DNA of 64,000 nucleotides from Bacteroidota bacterium. GTDB lineage: Bacteria; Bacteroidota; Ignavibacteria; Ignavibacteriales; Ignavibacteriaceae. Shown piece after piece: positions 1-7,701 of this stretch. Made by a program: the position numbers and the translations under genes. A model generated the notes under the pieces. The model worked only from the letters and a program-made list of their open reading frames with translations, did not search any database and was not told the DNA's origin. Where the stretch lies: NCBI GenBank assembly GCA_022573715.1, contig JACZTL010000002.1, positions 124,001 through 188,000 on the forward strand, in the 5' to 3' direction. Position 1 is the first letter of the stretch. Every line of letters begins with the position of its first letter.

Positions 1-990
1 ATCGGCAACGGCAAAAAAATTATTGCAATAGACGGACACATTGATACGGTTGATCTCGGAAATATTGATCAATGGGATTTCGATCCACTTGGAGGAGAAA
101 TTAAAGACGGTTATGTTCAGGGTCGTGGCAGCGTAGATCAGACCGGAGGACCGGCAGCATTTATTACAGCAGGAAAAATATTAAAGGAATTGGGTTTAAC
201 AAATGATGTTACCATTTATTTTGTTGCTTCAGTTATGGAAGAAGACTGTGACGGATTATGCTGGAAATATATAGTTGAAGAGGATAAAATTAAACCGGAT
301 TATGTAATTGTAACAGAACCGACAAACTTGAATATCTATCGTGGACATAGAGGAAGAATGGAAATAGAGGTTTCTTTTTACGGACTCTCTGCACACGGCT
401 CTGCTCCGGAGAGAGGAAAGAATGCAATTTATATGGCATCCAAAGCAGCATTAGAAATTGAAAAGCTTAATGAAAGATTAATATCTGAAGAATTTCTCGG
501 TAAAGGTTCTGTAACGATTTCTGAAATTGTATCAAAAAGTCCCTCTCTATGTGCCGTTTCTGATTTCTGTAAATTTCATCTTGATAGAAGACTTACAAAA
601 GGTGAGGATAAAAATTTAGCTTTAAATCAAATTGAAGAGATAGTAAGTGGAATGAATGCAAAGGTTGAATTATTAAACTATAAAGAAAAAGCTTATACCG
701 GATTGAAATATGGAATGGAAAAATATTATCCGACATGGGTAATTGAAGAAAATCACCATGTTATTCAAAATGGAGTTAAAACCTATCGAGAATTATTTGG
801 TGAAAGTCCTGTTGTTGATAAATGGACTTTTTCTACGAATGGAGTTGTAATAAATGGAATTTATGATATCCCTGTAATTGGATTCGGTCCGGGAAATGAA
901 GTTATGGCCCATGCCCCGAATGAGAAGGTCCCAATTGAACATCTTGTTAAAGCTTCTGCATTTTATGCATACTATTGTTCTATTATTTAA
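1..990 (+). CDS. ygeY: YgeY-family metallohydrolase (M20-type), 5' end outside window
   Basis: The reading frame is open from base 1, so the N-terminus lies upstream of the window; 329 codons are visible. It resembles the M20/ArgE-like YgeY family linked to selenium-dependent purine catabolism. Visible metal and catalytic motifs are DGHID (31-45) and the EED(C)DG acid pair (238-255), then a conserved YGLSAHGSAPE segment typical of the M20 dimerisation-domain His. It probably hydrolyses an amide intermediate of purine breakdown; the exact substrate is not certain. It is followed after 30 bp by ygeW on the same strand, the standard neighbour. Family call is firm, substrate is inference. Confidence 0.9.
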   Translation: MGNGKKIIAIDGHIDTVDLGNIDQWDFDPLGGEIKDGYVQGRGSVDQTGGPAAFITAGKILKELGLTNDVTIYFVASVMEEDCDGLCWKYIVEEDKIKPDYVIVTEPTNLNIYRGHRGRMEIEVSFYGLSAHGSAPERGKNAIYMASKAALEIEKLNERLISEEFLGKGSVTISEIVSKSPSLCAVSDFCKFHLDRRLTKGEDKNLALNQIEEIVSGMNAKVELLNYKEKAYTGLKYGMEKYYPTWVIEENHHVIQNGVKTYRELFGESPVVDKWTFSTNGVVINGIYDIPVIGFGPGNEVMAHAPNEKVPIEHLVKASAFYAYYCSII

Positions 991-1020
991 TTTTTTTTTC
1001 TAAATATTGAGGCTCAAAAT

Positions 1021-2031
1021 ATGACATCAAAATTGAAAGGGAAACACTTCCTTACTTGTGATGACTGGTCGAATCAAGAGTTAGATACAGTTTTTAACAC
1101 AGCATTAGATTTAAAAGAAAAATTTGCAAACGAAATACCAACAAGATATTTACGCGACAAAACGTTATTCATGATATTTTTTGAACAGTCCACGCGTACT
1201 AGAAATTCTATGGAAGCCGGGATGACTCAATTAGGGGGACACGCTCACGATCTTACTTCAGATAAAATGCAGCTTTCCCACGGTGAAACTCCAAAAGATA
1301 CTGCGATCATTCTTTCAAGAATGGGACATGGTATAGCATCAAGAAATTGTTTTTACACTATCGGAAATGGATATCTAAAAGAAATGGCAAAGTATTCTAC
1401 TAAACCTGTTATGTCGCTTCAAGATGATATTTACCATCCCTTTCAAGGGCTGGCAGATTTAATGACAATTTTTGAGTATTTCGGAAAAAATACTAAAGGT
1501 TTAAAAGTAACTGTTTCGTGGGCATATGCAGATACACATTCTAAGCCATTATCAGTACCTCAAACACAGATACTACTTTTTCCGCGTTACGGAATAGACG
1601 TTACCGTAGCTCACCCAAAAGAATTTCCGTTAAGCAAAAATATTGTGGATAAAGCACTAAAGAATGCCGAAGATGGCGGTGGTAGTTTAAAGTTTACAAA
1701 TAATATGGAAGAAGCTTTTGAAGGTGCACAGATTGTTATTCCTAAAAATTGGGGCGGATTCGGTTATTATGATGCTAATGAATATCTTCAAAACGAAGAA
1801 GAAAGTAAAAAAGAAATGAAAGCAAATTTAGAAAAATATAGGAATTGGATTTGCGATGAGAACAAAATTAAACTTGCAGATAAAAATGTAAAACTTATGC
1901 ATGCTTTACCCGCTGACAGAGGACACGAAGTGACCGATGAAATTTTAGATAATCCTGATATTTCAATTGTCTTTGATGAGGCTGAAAACAGACTGCATAC
2001 TGCAAAAGCAATAATGTCATTAACAATGTAA
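1021..2031 (+). CDS. ygeW: Knotted carbamoyltransferase YgeW
   Basis: A 336-residue member of the aspartate/ornithine carbamoyltransferase fold. The carbamoyl-phosphate loop STRTR is at residues 57-61 and HALPADR at 294-300; length fits the knotted YgeW group rather than classical OTCase or ATCase. In the anaerobic purine pathway it is thought to run phosphorolytically, releasing carbamoyl phosphate that carbamate kinase (present leftward at 7702-8811) uses to make ATP. It lies 30 bp after ygeY and 7 bp before a PLP enzyme gene, so it is probably co-transcribed with them. Its substrate is not established from sequence. Confidence 0.9.
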   Translation: MTSKLKGKHFLTCDDWSNQELDTVFNTALDLKEKFANEIPTRYLRDKTLFMIFFEQSTRTRNSMEAGMTQLGGHAHDLTSDKMQLSHGETPKDTAIILSRMGHGIASRNCFYTIGNGYLKEMAKYSTKPVMSLQDDIYHPFQGLADLMTIFEYFGKNTKGLKVTVSWAYADTHSKPLSVPQTQILLFPRYGIDVTVAHPKEFPLSKNIVDKALKNAEDGGGSLKFTNNMEEAFEGAQIVIPKNWGGFGYYDANEYLQNEEESKKEMKANLEKYRNWICDENKIKLADKNVKLMHALPADRGHEVTDEILDNPDISIVFDEAENRLHTAKAIMSLTM

Positions 2032-2038
2032 TATTGTA

Positions 2039-3259
2039 ATGAAAGATGACTTCAAATATAAATGTGATATATGCGGACAAGTTTATAATATAGAAAAAAA
2101 TTTAATGCTTTGTCCTAAATGTCGCGAAGATAATATTGAAGGCAAACCGTTAAAAGGGATTCTAAAAGTTCAATTGCCTGCAAGATTAAAAAATTCTGTA
2201 AAAGATAAAGAGAAAATTAATATTTTTGATTTTCTACCTGTTGAAGAAAAATATTTTCCCTCAATTAGTGTTGGCAATACTCCCCTTATAGAAGCAAAAA
2301 ATATTCAAAATGAATACAGGATAGATAACATTTACTTAAAATTTGATGGTACAAATCCGACAGGGTCTTTTAAAGATAGAGCATCATATTTGGTTTCAGC
2401 CTTTGCTAAAAAAAATAATGTAAATGAAATAGTAGTAGCCTCCACAGGTAATGCAGCTTCTTCAATGGCTGGAATAGCAGCAGCAGCGGAACAAAAAGCT
2501 TTTATCTTTATGCCCGAATCAGCTCCGAAAGCAAAATTGGTACAGTGTCTTCAGTACGGTGCCGAGCTAATTCCAATAAAAGGAGATTATGATAAAGCAT
2601 TTGATCTTTCATTAAAATTTTCACAAAGGACAGGATTTCTTAATCGCAATACAGCTTATAATCCAATGACAATTGAAGGAAAGAAAACAGTTTCTTTTGA
2701 ATTAAATGAGCAGATGCTTGGAAAAAAAATAGATTATATATTCTTACCTGTAGGAGACGGGGTTGTTTTAAGCGGAGTTATAAAAGGTTTTAACGATTTA
2801 AAGTATTTAGGCATAATAAATAAAATCCCTAAAATTTTTGGTGTGCAGGCTGAAAACAGCTCATTCATTTATGATGCGTTTTATAATAACGTGTTTAATT
2901 TTAACTATAAAGCTTCTACTATTGCAGATTCTATTTCGGTTAATGTTGCACGTAACGGATATACTGCCGTAAATGATTTAAAAACAATTGAAGGTGAAAT
3001 GGTATTAGTTAGTGATGAAGAAATTATGTTTGCACAACATCGACTCTCAAAAATGAGCGGAGTTTTCTGCGAGCCTTCTTCTGCAGCATCATTTGCCGGG
3101 TTTCTAAAACTAAGGGAAAATATTTCTAAAAATAAATCCGTAGTTTTACTTTTAACCGGGCATGGACTTAAAGATATTGATACTGCTTTAAAATCTATTA
3201 AATTCCCAAAATCTTTTGAAGCAGATATTGATTATATAATTGATAACTTAAAATTTTAA
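2039..3259 (+). CDS. PLP-dependent threonine synthase-like enzyme with N-terminal zinc ribbon
   Basis: A 406-residue fold-type II PLP enzyme. Cys9-x2-Cys12 and Cys25-x2-Cys28 form a small zinc-ribbon-like N-terminus. The PLP lysine is Lys112 in TGSFKDRA, followed by a STGNAASSMAG phosphate/substrate loop. It is closest in look to threonine synthase. Its position directly after ygeW (7 bp) suggests a role in the amino-acid-like end products of purine degradation, where many relatives have diaminopropionate ammonia-lyase (ygeX). I infer it acts as a lyase or ammonia-lyase here, but a genuine threonine synthase cannot be excluded. Confidence 0.8.
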   Translation: MKDDFKYKCDICGQVYNIEKNLMLCPKCREDNIEGKPLKGILKVQLPARLKNSVKDKEKINIFDFLPVEEKYFPSISVGNTPLIEAKNIQNEYRIDNIYLKFDGTNPTGSFKDRASYLVSAFAKKNNVNEIVVASTGNAASSMAGIAAAAEQKAFIFMPESAPKAKLVQCLQYGAELIPIKGDYDKAFDLSLKFSQRTGFLNRNTAYNPMTIEGKKTVSFELNEQMLGKKIDYIFLPVGDGVVLSGVIKGFNDLKYLGIINKIPKIFGVQAENSSFIYDAFYNNVFNFNYKASTIADSISVNVARNGYTAVNDLKTIEGEMVLVSDEEIMFAQHRLSKMSGVFCEPSSAASFAGFLKLRENISKNKSVVLLLTGHGLKDIDTALKSIKFPKSFEADIDYIIDNLKF

Positions 3260-3279
3260 AAACTAAATGTAGATATGAA

Positions 3280-4743
3280 ATGATTGAGTTAAAAATTAAT
3301 GAAACAGCACGTAAGAATAATATTCAAAGATGTATTGAAAAAAATATCATTTATCCCACTTATGAACAAATGAAGGATCCATCAAAGATTCCTTCAGAAA
3401 TTGTTGATCGTTTAAAGAATGTGGGAATGTGGGACCTAAATCCATTGAACCTTTTTAGAATTACTTGGAAAAATGAACCGAAAGAATCAGGTGGTGGGTA
3501 CGGTGATGTTAATTTCATTGAGTTGCCTCCGGAACTGACAGGTATAAAAGCAAAAGTTATTGCATTAGTCGGCAAGTGGTTTCCAACAGGTACACACAAA
3601 GTTGGTGCAACATACGGGTGCTTAGCTCCTTCATTGGTAACAGGTAATTTTGATTCAACATCGCAAAAAGCAGTATGGCCGTCAACGGGCAATTATTGCA
3701 GAGGTGGTTCTTTTAATTCAGCATTATTAGGTTGTGAATCAATTGCTATACTGCCCGAAGAAATGAGCAAAGAAAGATTTGAATGGCTGAGTAATCTTGC
3801 CGGTGAAGTTATTGCTACACCCGGATGTGAAAGTAATGTTAAAGAAATATTTGATAAATGTTGGGAGTTAAAAGCTACAAGGAAAGACATAAAAATATTT
3901 AATCAGTTCGAAGAATTTGGAAATTACCTATGGCACTTTGAAATCACAGGAAACGCTGTTGAAGAAGTGTTTAAGAAAAATTATAATTCGAAGGGTAACA
4001 TAACAGGATTTATTTCCGCTACAGGTTCAGGGGGTACAATTGCTGCCGGTGATTATCTTAAATTACAATTCCCGCATCTTAAAATTGCTGCTTCAGAAGC
4101 ACTTCAATGTCCAACCCTACTACTTAACGGATACGGCGGTCATAGAATTGAGGGAATAGGTGACAAGCACGTTCCGTGGATACATAATGTGAGAAATACC
4201 GATGTTGTTATTGCTATTGACGATAACGATTGTTTGGAAATAATCAGGTTATTTAATGAAGACGAAGGAAAAGATTATTTAATTAAAATGGGTGTCTCTG
4301 ATAAAGTTATCTCCAAACTTAATTTAATCGGAATTTCGGGAGTTGCCAATATTCTTTCGGCAATAAAATTTGCAAAATATTTTGAATTGAAAGAAAGCGA
4401 TATTGTGTTTACTATTCTAACTGATTCTATGGATTTATATAAATCAAGATTAAAAGAACAAAATGATAGTTTTGGTAAATTTAGTCACGACGATGCCGTT
4501 AGAATATTTAATAAAAATTTAATGGGCACAAATACTTCGTCAATGCTTGAATTAAGTTATTACGACAAAAAGAGAATACACAACTTAAAATATTTTACTT
4601 GGATTGAGCAGCAGAAGAAAGATTTAATTGAGTTAAACGCACAATGGGATGATTATCCCGGATACTGGGAAAATATTAGAAGTTTAACTCCCAAGATTGA
4701 TGAATTGATAAATGAGTTTAATAAAGAAACAGGATTGTTATGA
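3280..4743 (+). CDS. PLP-dependent enzyme, cysteine synthase/ammonia-lyase-like
   Basis: A 487-residue fold-type II PLP protein, distinct from the preceding gene. Lys107 in TGTHKVGA is the likely Schiff-base residue, with an STGNYCRGG loop and a glycine-rich phosphate-binding GSGGT near residue 250. The extra length against cysteine synthase (about 310 residues) is spread over N- and C-terminal extensions. It is the fourth gene of the rightward ygeY-ygeW run, 20 bp after its neighbour, and ends with TGA (4741-4743), showing that TGA works as a normal stop in this genome. Function in the purine pathway is inferred from position only. Confidence 0.8.
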   Translation: MIELKINETARKNNIQRCIEKNIIYPTYEQMKDPSKIPSEIVDRLKNVGMWDLNPLNLFRITWKNEPKESGGGYGDVNFIELPPELTGIKAKVIALVGKWFPTGTHKVGATYGCLAPSLVTGNFDSTSQKAVWPSTGNYCRGGSFNSALLGCESIAILPEEMSKERFEWLSNLAGEVIATPGCESNVKEIFDKCWELKATRKDIKIFNQFEEFGNYLWHFEITGNAVEEVFKKNYNSKGNITGFISATGSGGTIAAGDYLKLQFPHLKIAASEALQCPTLLLNGYGGHRIEGIGDKHVPWIHNVRNTDVVIAIDDNDCLEIIRLFNEDEGKDYLIKMGVSDKVISKLNLIGISGVANILSAIKFAKYFELKESDIVFTILTDSMDLYKSRLKEQNDSFGKFSHDDAVRIFNKNLMGTNTSSMLELSYYDKKRIHNLKYFTWIEQQKKDLIELNAQWDDYPGYWENIRSLTPKIDELINEFNKETGLL

Positions 4744-4844
4744 TTGAGATATTTGAAGTTCTTTAAAAAATTGAGCTTATATTATTTAATTTATTAAGAA
4801 ATAATTGAATAAATATATTTTATGAGGCTGCAAGTTAAGTTATA

Positions 4845-4851
4845 GTTAGGC
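4845..4851 (+). other. Integron-type core site (GTTAGGC), left edge of cassette-like region
   Basis: GTTAGGC matches the consensus recombination core GTTRRRY of integron attC/attI sites. It sits 39 bp before the CPBP protease start. No left partner (RYYYAAC) with convincing dyad is seen upstream, so it may be an edge rather than a complete attC. Weak alone; it gains weight from three similar sites at 5772, 6887 and 7665. Confidence 0.35.
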
Positions 4852-4890
4852 CATTATATAAATAAAATGTAAACAAAATTGGAGTTTTCA

Positions 4891-5631
4891 ATGAGTCTTA
4901 AAGAAGTTTTAAAAACAAAAGTATCCCCTGTAATAGTAGTAATTGTATTTGTATTGCTGATCGGTTTACTATCTGAGTTTATTACTCTATATGTAGGTAA
5001 GCTATTTAATCCAGAAACAATAAAATCATATCGCTGGATAAATTTATACATAAACCATTTTTTTCATATGGTTTTTGCTATAGTAATCATGCTTCTTTTA
5101 GGTGGCGGTTTAAAGAGTTATGGGATTACTCTAAAATCAAAAAATTTATATATCTTGCCTGCCATCTTTGTAGGTATGTTATTTGGTGTTGTTATGCTAC
5201 TTGTTGATCACTTTCCAACAATTCTTTCAGGAAGCAAAATTACTGGTTATGATTTAAATACACCTAATGTAATAGGCTGGCTATCATTTGAGTGGGTGTT
5301 CGCGGGGCTTTCGGAAGAAATAGTAGCTCGCGGCCTGATGATGACTTACCTTATGAAAAAATTCAATGGGCATATTAAGTTCTTAAAATGGGATATTCAT
5401 GTGGCCGGTGTAATAGTTGCTGTTTTATTTGCACTGATGCATATTTCATCATTCTGGTCTGGTAATTTAATTTATGCTATTGGACAACAACTTTACGCAC
5501 TTATTCTTGGATTATGTTTCGCTTATTTTTATGAAAAATCTAAAAGTTTAGTGTCACCAATTATTGCCCATAATGTATCGAACGGAATAGAATTTTTAAT
5601 ATTGTTTTTATTAATTGGGATTGGATACTAG
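4891..5631 (+). CDS. CPBP-family intramembrane glutamic endopeptidase
   Basis: A 246-residue multi-pass membrane protein with the three CPBP (Abi) motifs: Glu142-Glu143-x3-Arg147, Phe180-x3-His184 and His227-x3-Asn231. Hydrophobic segments span roughly residues 11-35, 57-72, 85-108, 172-185 and 200-215. I prefer ATG 4891 because GGAG (4881-4884) sits 6 bp upstream; the earlier TTG at 4879 overlaps that ribosome site. Such proteases process membrane substrates and often sit in bacteriocin-immunity or accessory cassettes. It stands alone in the cassette-like region, flanked by GTTAGGC upstream and an attC-like site downstream. Confidence 0.85.
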   Translation: MSLKEVLKTKVSPVIVVIVFVLLIGLLSEFITLYVGKLFNPETIKSYRWINLYINHFFHMVFAIVIMLLLGGGLKSYGITLKSKNLYILPAIFVGMLFGVVMLLVDHFPTILSGSKITGYDLNTPNVIGWLSFEWVFAGLSEEIVARGLMMTYLMKKFNGHIKFLKWDIHVAGVIVAVLFALMHISSFWSGNLIYAIGQQLYALILGLCFAYFYEKSKSLVSPIIAHNVSNGIEFLILFLLIGIGY

Positions 5632-5676
5632 ATAGTTTTTAGTCCGTATATTGAAATATAAAAATTAATTGAACGG

Positions 5677-5778
5677 ACCTAACCCGCGGTTCAACTTGGA
5701 ACGCAAACACGTTCTGGCTTCACCGAAATATAAAGGGTATCTTGGCGCTTGCGTCCGGTTAACCACAATTCGTTATAT
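5677..5778 (+). repeat. attC-like recombination site after the CPBP gene
   Basis: The 102-bp segment opens with ACCTAAC, an exact RYYYAAC box, and closes with GTTATAT, close to GTTRRRY. Its interior is partly self-complementary (GGAACGCAA near 5698-5706 against GCTTGCGTCC near 5739-5750), as in imperfectly paired attC hairpins. It is much more GC-rich than the surroundings. No integrase gene is in the window. The call rests on pattern and on repetition of the arrangement after the next two gene pairs. Confidence 0.45.
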
Positions 5779-5843
5779 GGTATAAAAATAATATGGCAGA
5801 TATATCATTAATATTTGGTTCCGAGTTGTCAATTCCGGCGGGT

Positions 5844-5966
5844 TTACCATCCGCCTTCAATAAAATTAATAGCTGATTTTATTTTAGGTCCCATACTACC
5901 TGCTGGGGAGCTGTTTTTCATTGTGGTATTTTTCAAGTTTTCGGATTTGGTGTAAAAAGTAAGCAT
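5844..5966 (-). pseudogene. Relic of a carbamate kinase C-terminal region
   Basis: On the minus strand a 40-codon frame contains PAGSMGPKIKSAINFIEGG, nearly identical to the stretch near the C-terminus of the intact carbamate kinase at 7702-8811 (PPGSMGPKIKSAINFIEGG). Similarity is obvious at DNA level too (about 5850-5900 against 7785-7842). A stop codon follows directly, and upstream codons only loosely resemble the family. It is therefore a decayed second copy, in the same orientation as the intact gene, now separated from it by two toxin-antitoxin pairs. Confidence 0.75.
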
Positions 5967-6073
5967 AGCTTGTAACATTATTCTATTAAATATATTTGTA
6001 AATAATTTTGCAAAGAACACACTTTTCTATAACGTTTATTTTGGAAAATAATTTGTAATAATTTATTTGACTT

Positions 6074-6094
6074 TAATAACGCTAAACGTTATTA
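6074..6094. promoter_or_regulatory. Inverted repeat upstream of higBA, probable autoregulatory operator
   Basis: TAATAACG (6074-6081) and CGTTATTA (6087-6094) are perfect 8-bp arms around a 5-bp centre. The site ends just before the inferred higB start near 6103. HigA antitoxins are known to repress their own promoters by binding such palindromes; binding here is inference. Confidence 0.55.
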
Positions 6095-6102
6095 TATTTT
6101 TT

Positions 6103-6390
6103 ATAATTAAAAGTTTTTCAGATAAACACACTGAAGATTTGTTTAATCGTCAAAAGGTTAAAAAGTTTTCTCAGTCCATTCTAAAAGTTGCATACAGAAA
6201 ATTGCTTTTAATTGATGCTGTTGGTAGAATTGATGATTTAAGAGTACCTCCGGGAAATAGACTCGAAAAATTATCCGGCGATTTATCTGGAAAATATAGT
6301 ATTAGAATTAATAATAAATGGAGAATAATTTTTCGATGGACTGATAATAGTGCCTATGAAGTAAAAATTATTGATTATCATAAAGGATAA
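6103..6390 (+). CDS. higB: HigB-type RelE-superfamily mRNA interferase toxin
   Basis: The frame from IKSFSDK onward is a typical HigB toxin of about 95 residues: a helical N-terminus, then PPGNRLEKLSGD, YSIRINNKWRIIF and a C-terminal YEVKIIDYHKG. The family starts (M)IKSF, which here corresponds to ATA (6103) and ATT (6106), so no canonical start codon sits at the expected place. The only in-frame standard start upstream is TTG 6067, which would place the start inside or before the palindrome at 6074-6094. The toxin cleaves mRNA during translation and is neutralised by HigA, encoded 5 bp downstream. Confidence 0.85.
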   Translation: MIKSFSDKHTEDLFNRQKVKKFSQSILKVAYRKLLLIDAVGRIDDLRVPPGNRLEKLSGDLSGKYSIRINNKWRIIFRWTDNSAYEVKIIDYHKG

Positions 6391-6395
6391 ATATT

Positions 6396-6698
6396 ATGAG
6401 TAATAAAATTGCACCAATTCACCCTGGAGAAATTTTGCTTGAAGAATTTCTAAATCCAATGGAAATATCTCAATACCGTTTAGCGAAAGACATAAACGTT
6501 CCACCAAGAAGAATAAATGAAATTGTTTTAGGCAAAAGGTCCATTACAACAGATACAGCCTTAAGGTTATCAGAATATTTTGGACTTTCTGAAAGGTTTT
6601 GGTTAAATCTTCAAATGAAATATAATCTTGAAACAGAAAAAGATAAATTAAAAGGCAGAATAAGAAAAGAAGTAAAAAGACGATCTTTAGTCAATTAA
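6396..6698 (+). CDS. higA: HigA antitoxin, HTH XRE-family
   Basis: A 100-residue HigA antitoxin: IHPGEILLEEFL at residues 8-19 is the family N-terminal signature, followed by an XRE helix-turn-helix (SQYRLAKDINVPPRRINEIVLGKR, split over residues 25-48) and the conserved TDTALRLSEYFGLSERFWLNLQ. It begins 5 bp after higB, in the usual toxin-first order of higBA. It likely binds HigB and the palindrome at 6074-6094. The pair stabilises mobile or cassette DNA in other genomes. Confidence 0.92.
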   Translation: MSNKIAPIHPGEILLEEFLNPMEISQYRLAKDINVPPRRINEIVLGKRSITTDTALRLSEYFGLSERFWLNLQMKYNLETEKDKLKGRIRKEVKRRSLVN

Positions 6699-6705
6699 CA
6701 AACGT

Positions 6706-6893
6706 GTATAACCAGCTTTTCCAATCGACCACTGACACGGTGCGGGTTTTTGTGGTGTTTTTGAGTTTTTGTTGTTCGTGTTAAATTGTAATTAAACAGT
6801 ATGTTGTTACATAAATTTTAAATAATTATTGGCAGTAGCTTTTTATCCAACATTGTAGTTTAGGGGGACGGGTGAAAAGCAACACCGTTATGC
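6706..6893 (+). repeat. attC-like site after higBA
   Basis: The stretch opens with GTATAAC and closes with GTTATGC, near-complementary boxes of the RYYYAAC/GTTRRRY kind, and contains a GT-rich middle (6748-6780) that recalls long attC sites. At 188 bp it is at the long end for attC. It lies immediately after the higA stop, where an integron cassette would carry its attC. Confidence 0.4.
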
Positions 6894-6935
6894 CTCTTTA
6901 AAATATTCTTAGTTATTGAATTATAGTACATAATT

Positions 6936-6955
6936 TTGTACCTTTATTTGTACAA
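6936..6955. promoter_or_regulatory. Inverted repeat upstream of the phd/relE pair, probable operator
   Basis: TTGTAC (6936-6941) and GTACAA (6950-6955) form an inverted repeat with an 8-bp spacer, 18 bp before the antitoxin start. A further GTACA half-site lies at 6926. Placement suits autorepression by the Phd/YefM-type antitoxin. An AAGGAG ribosome site follows. Confidence 0.45.
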
Positions 6956-6973
6956 TATTATTAAGGAGTTATT

Positions 6974-7249
6974 ATGCACAGAATACATCTAGAACAAGAC
7001 ATTCAACCATTATCAACTTTTCGTTCAAAAATATCTTATTTTTTTAATAAAGTAAAAAAAACTAAAAGACCTTTAATTATAACTCAAAACGGTAAAAGTT
7101 CTGCAATTTTATTAGATGTTGCCGAATACCAATCTTTGATTGATAAAATTGAAATTCTTGAAGATATAAAAATAGCTGAAGAACAAATTAGTTCCGGCAA
7201 GGGGATATCTCATTCTAAAGTAAAGAAAATGTTTATTAAGAGAACATAA
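6974..7249 (+). CDS. Phd/YefM (RelB-type) antitoxin
   Basis: A 91-residue protein with the Phd/YefM pattern: a short DNA-binding N-terminus (FRSKISYFFNKVKKTKRPLIITQNGKSS, broken here over residues 16-43) leading into AILLDVAEYQSL, then a charged C-terminal tail that wraps the toxin. A clear AAGGAG lies 8 bp before ATG 6974. The toxin gene starts 2 bp after its stop codon. It represses its own operon and neutralises the RelE/ParE toxin by family precedent. Confidence 0.88.
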   Translation: MHRIHLEQDIQPLSTFRSKISYFFNKVKKTKRPLIITQNGKSSAILLDVAEYQSLIDKIEILEDIKIAEEQISSGKGISHSKVKKMFIKRT

Positions 7250-7251
7250 TT

Positions 7252-7545
7252 TTGAAAATAATATGGTCTCCACTTTCAGTCGAAAGACTTGAAGAAATCT
7301 TTGAATATATTTCAAATGAAAACCACTCAGCAGCTAAGAAGTTGGTGAATAAAATTTTTAGCAAAGTTGAAACTTTAATAAAATATCCTCAAAGGGGGAG
7401 AAAAGTACCCGAAACTAATCGAGAAGAAATTAGGGAAGTATTTTTAGGTGAATATAGAATTATCTATCGCATTAAAAAAAGTACAATAATTATATTAACT
7501 ATTAGAAACTTCAAGCAATTGCTTCCGGAGGAAGATATAAAGTAA
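7252..7545 (+). CDS. RelE/ParE-family toxin
   Basis: A 97-residue RelE/ParE-superfamily toxin: IIWSPLSVERLEEIFEYIS at the start, a PQRGRKVPE turn, REVFLGEYRIIYRI and a final strand IIILTIRNFKQLL. The start is TTG 7252, two bases after the antitoxin stop, implying translational coupling. Members are either ribosome-dependent mRNA interferases or gyrase poisons; sequence alone does not decide. Together with the upstream antitoxin it forms the third unit of the cassette-like region. Confidence 0.88.
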   Translation: MKIIWSPLSVERLEEIFEYISNENHSAAKKLVNKIFSKVETLIKYPQRGRKVPETNREEIREVFLGEYRIIYRIKKSTIIILTIRNFKQLLPEEDIK

Positions 7546-7550
7546 TTATG

Positions 7551-7671
7551 GTATAACCTGCCGCTCTCCAAAGGAGTCCTTCGGACAAGCAGAGCGCGAA
7601 AAGCGTTGCGACCTCCGTCTTCGTCCTGCCGTATACGCCTGGTAGGTGGGCTATTTTCTAAGCCGTTATGC
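7551..7671 (+). repeat. attC-like site after the phd/relE pair
   Basis: This 121-bp, GC-rich segment opens with GTATAAC and closes with GTTATGC, the same boxes as the site at 6706-6893. The interior differs in sequence, as expected for attC sites, which conserve structure more than bases. It ends 31 bp before the carbamate kinase stop codon, marking the right edge of the cassette-like region. Confidence 0.45.
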
Positions 7672-7701
7672 AATTTCTTGTAATGTTTAGTAAGCGATAT
7701 T

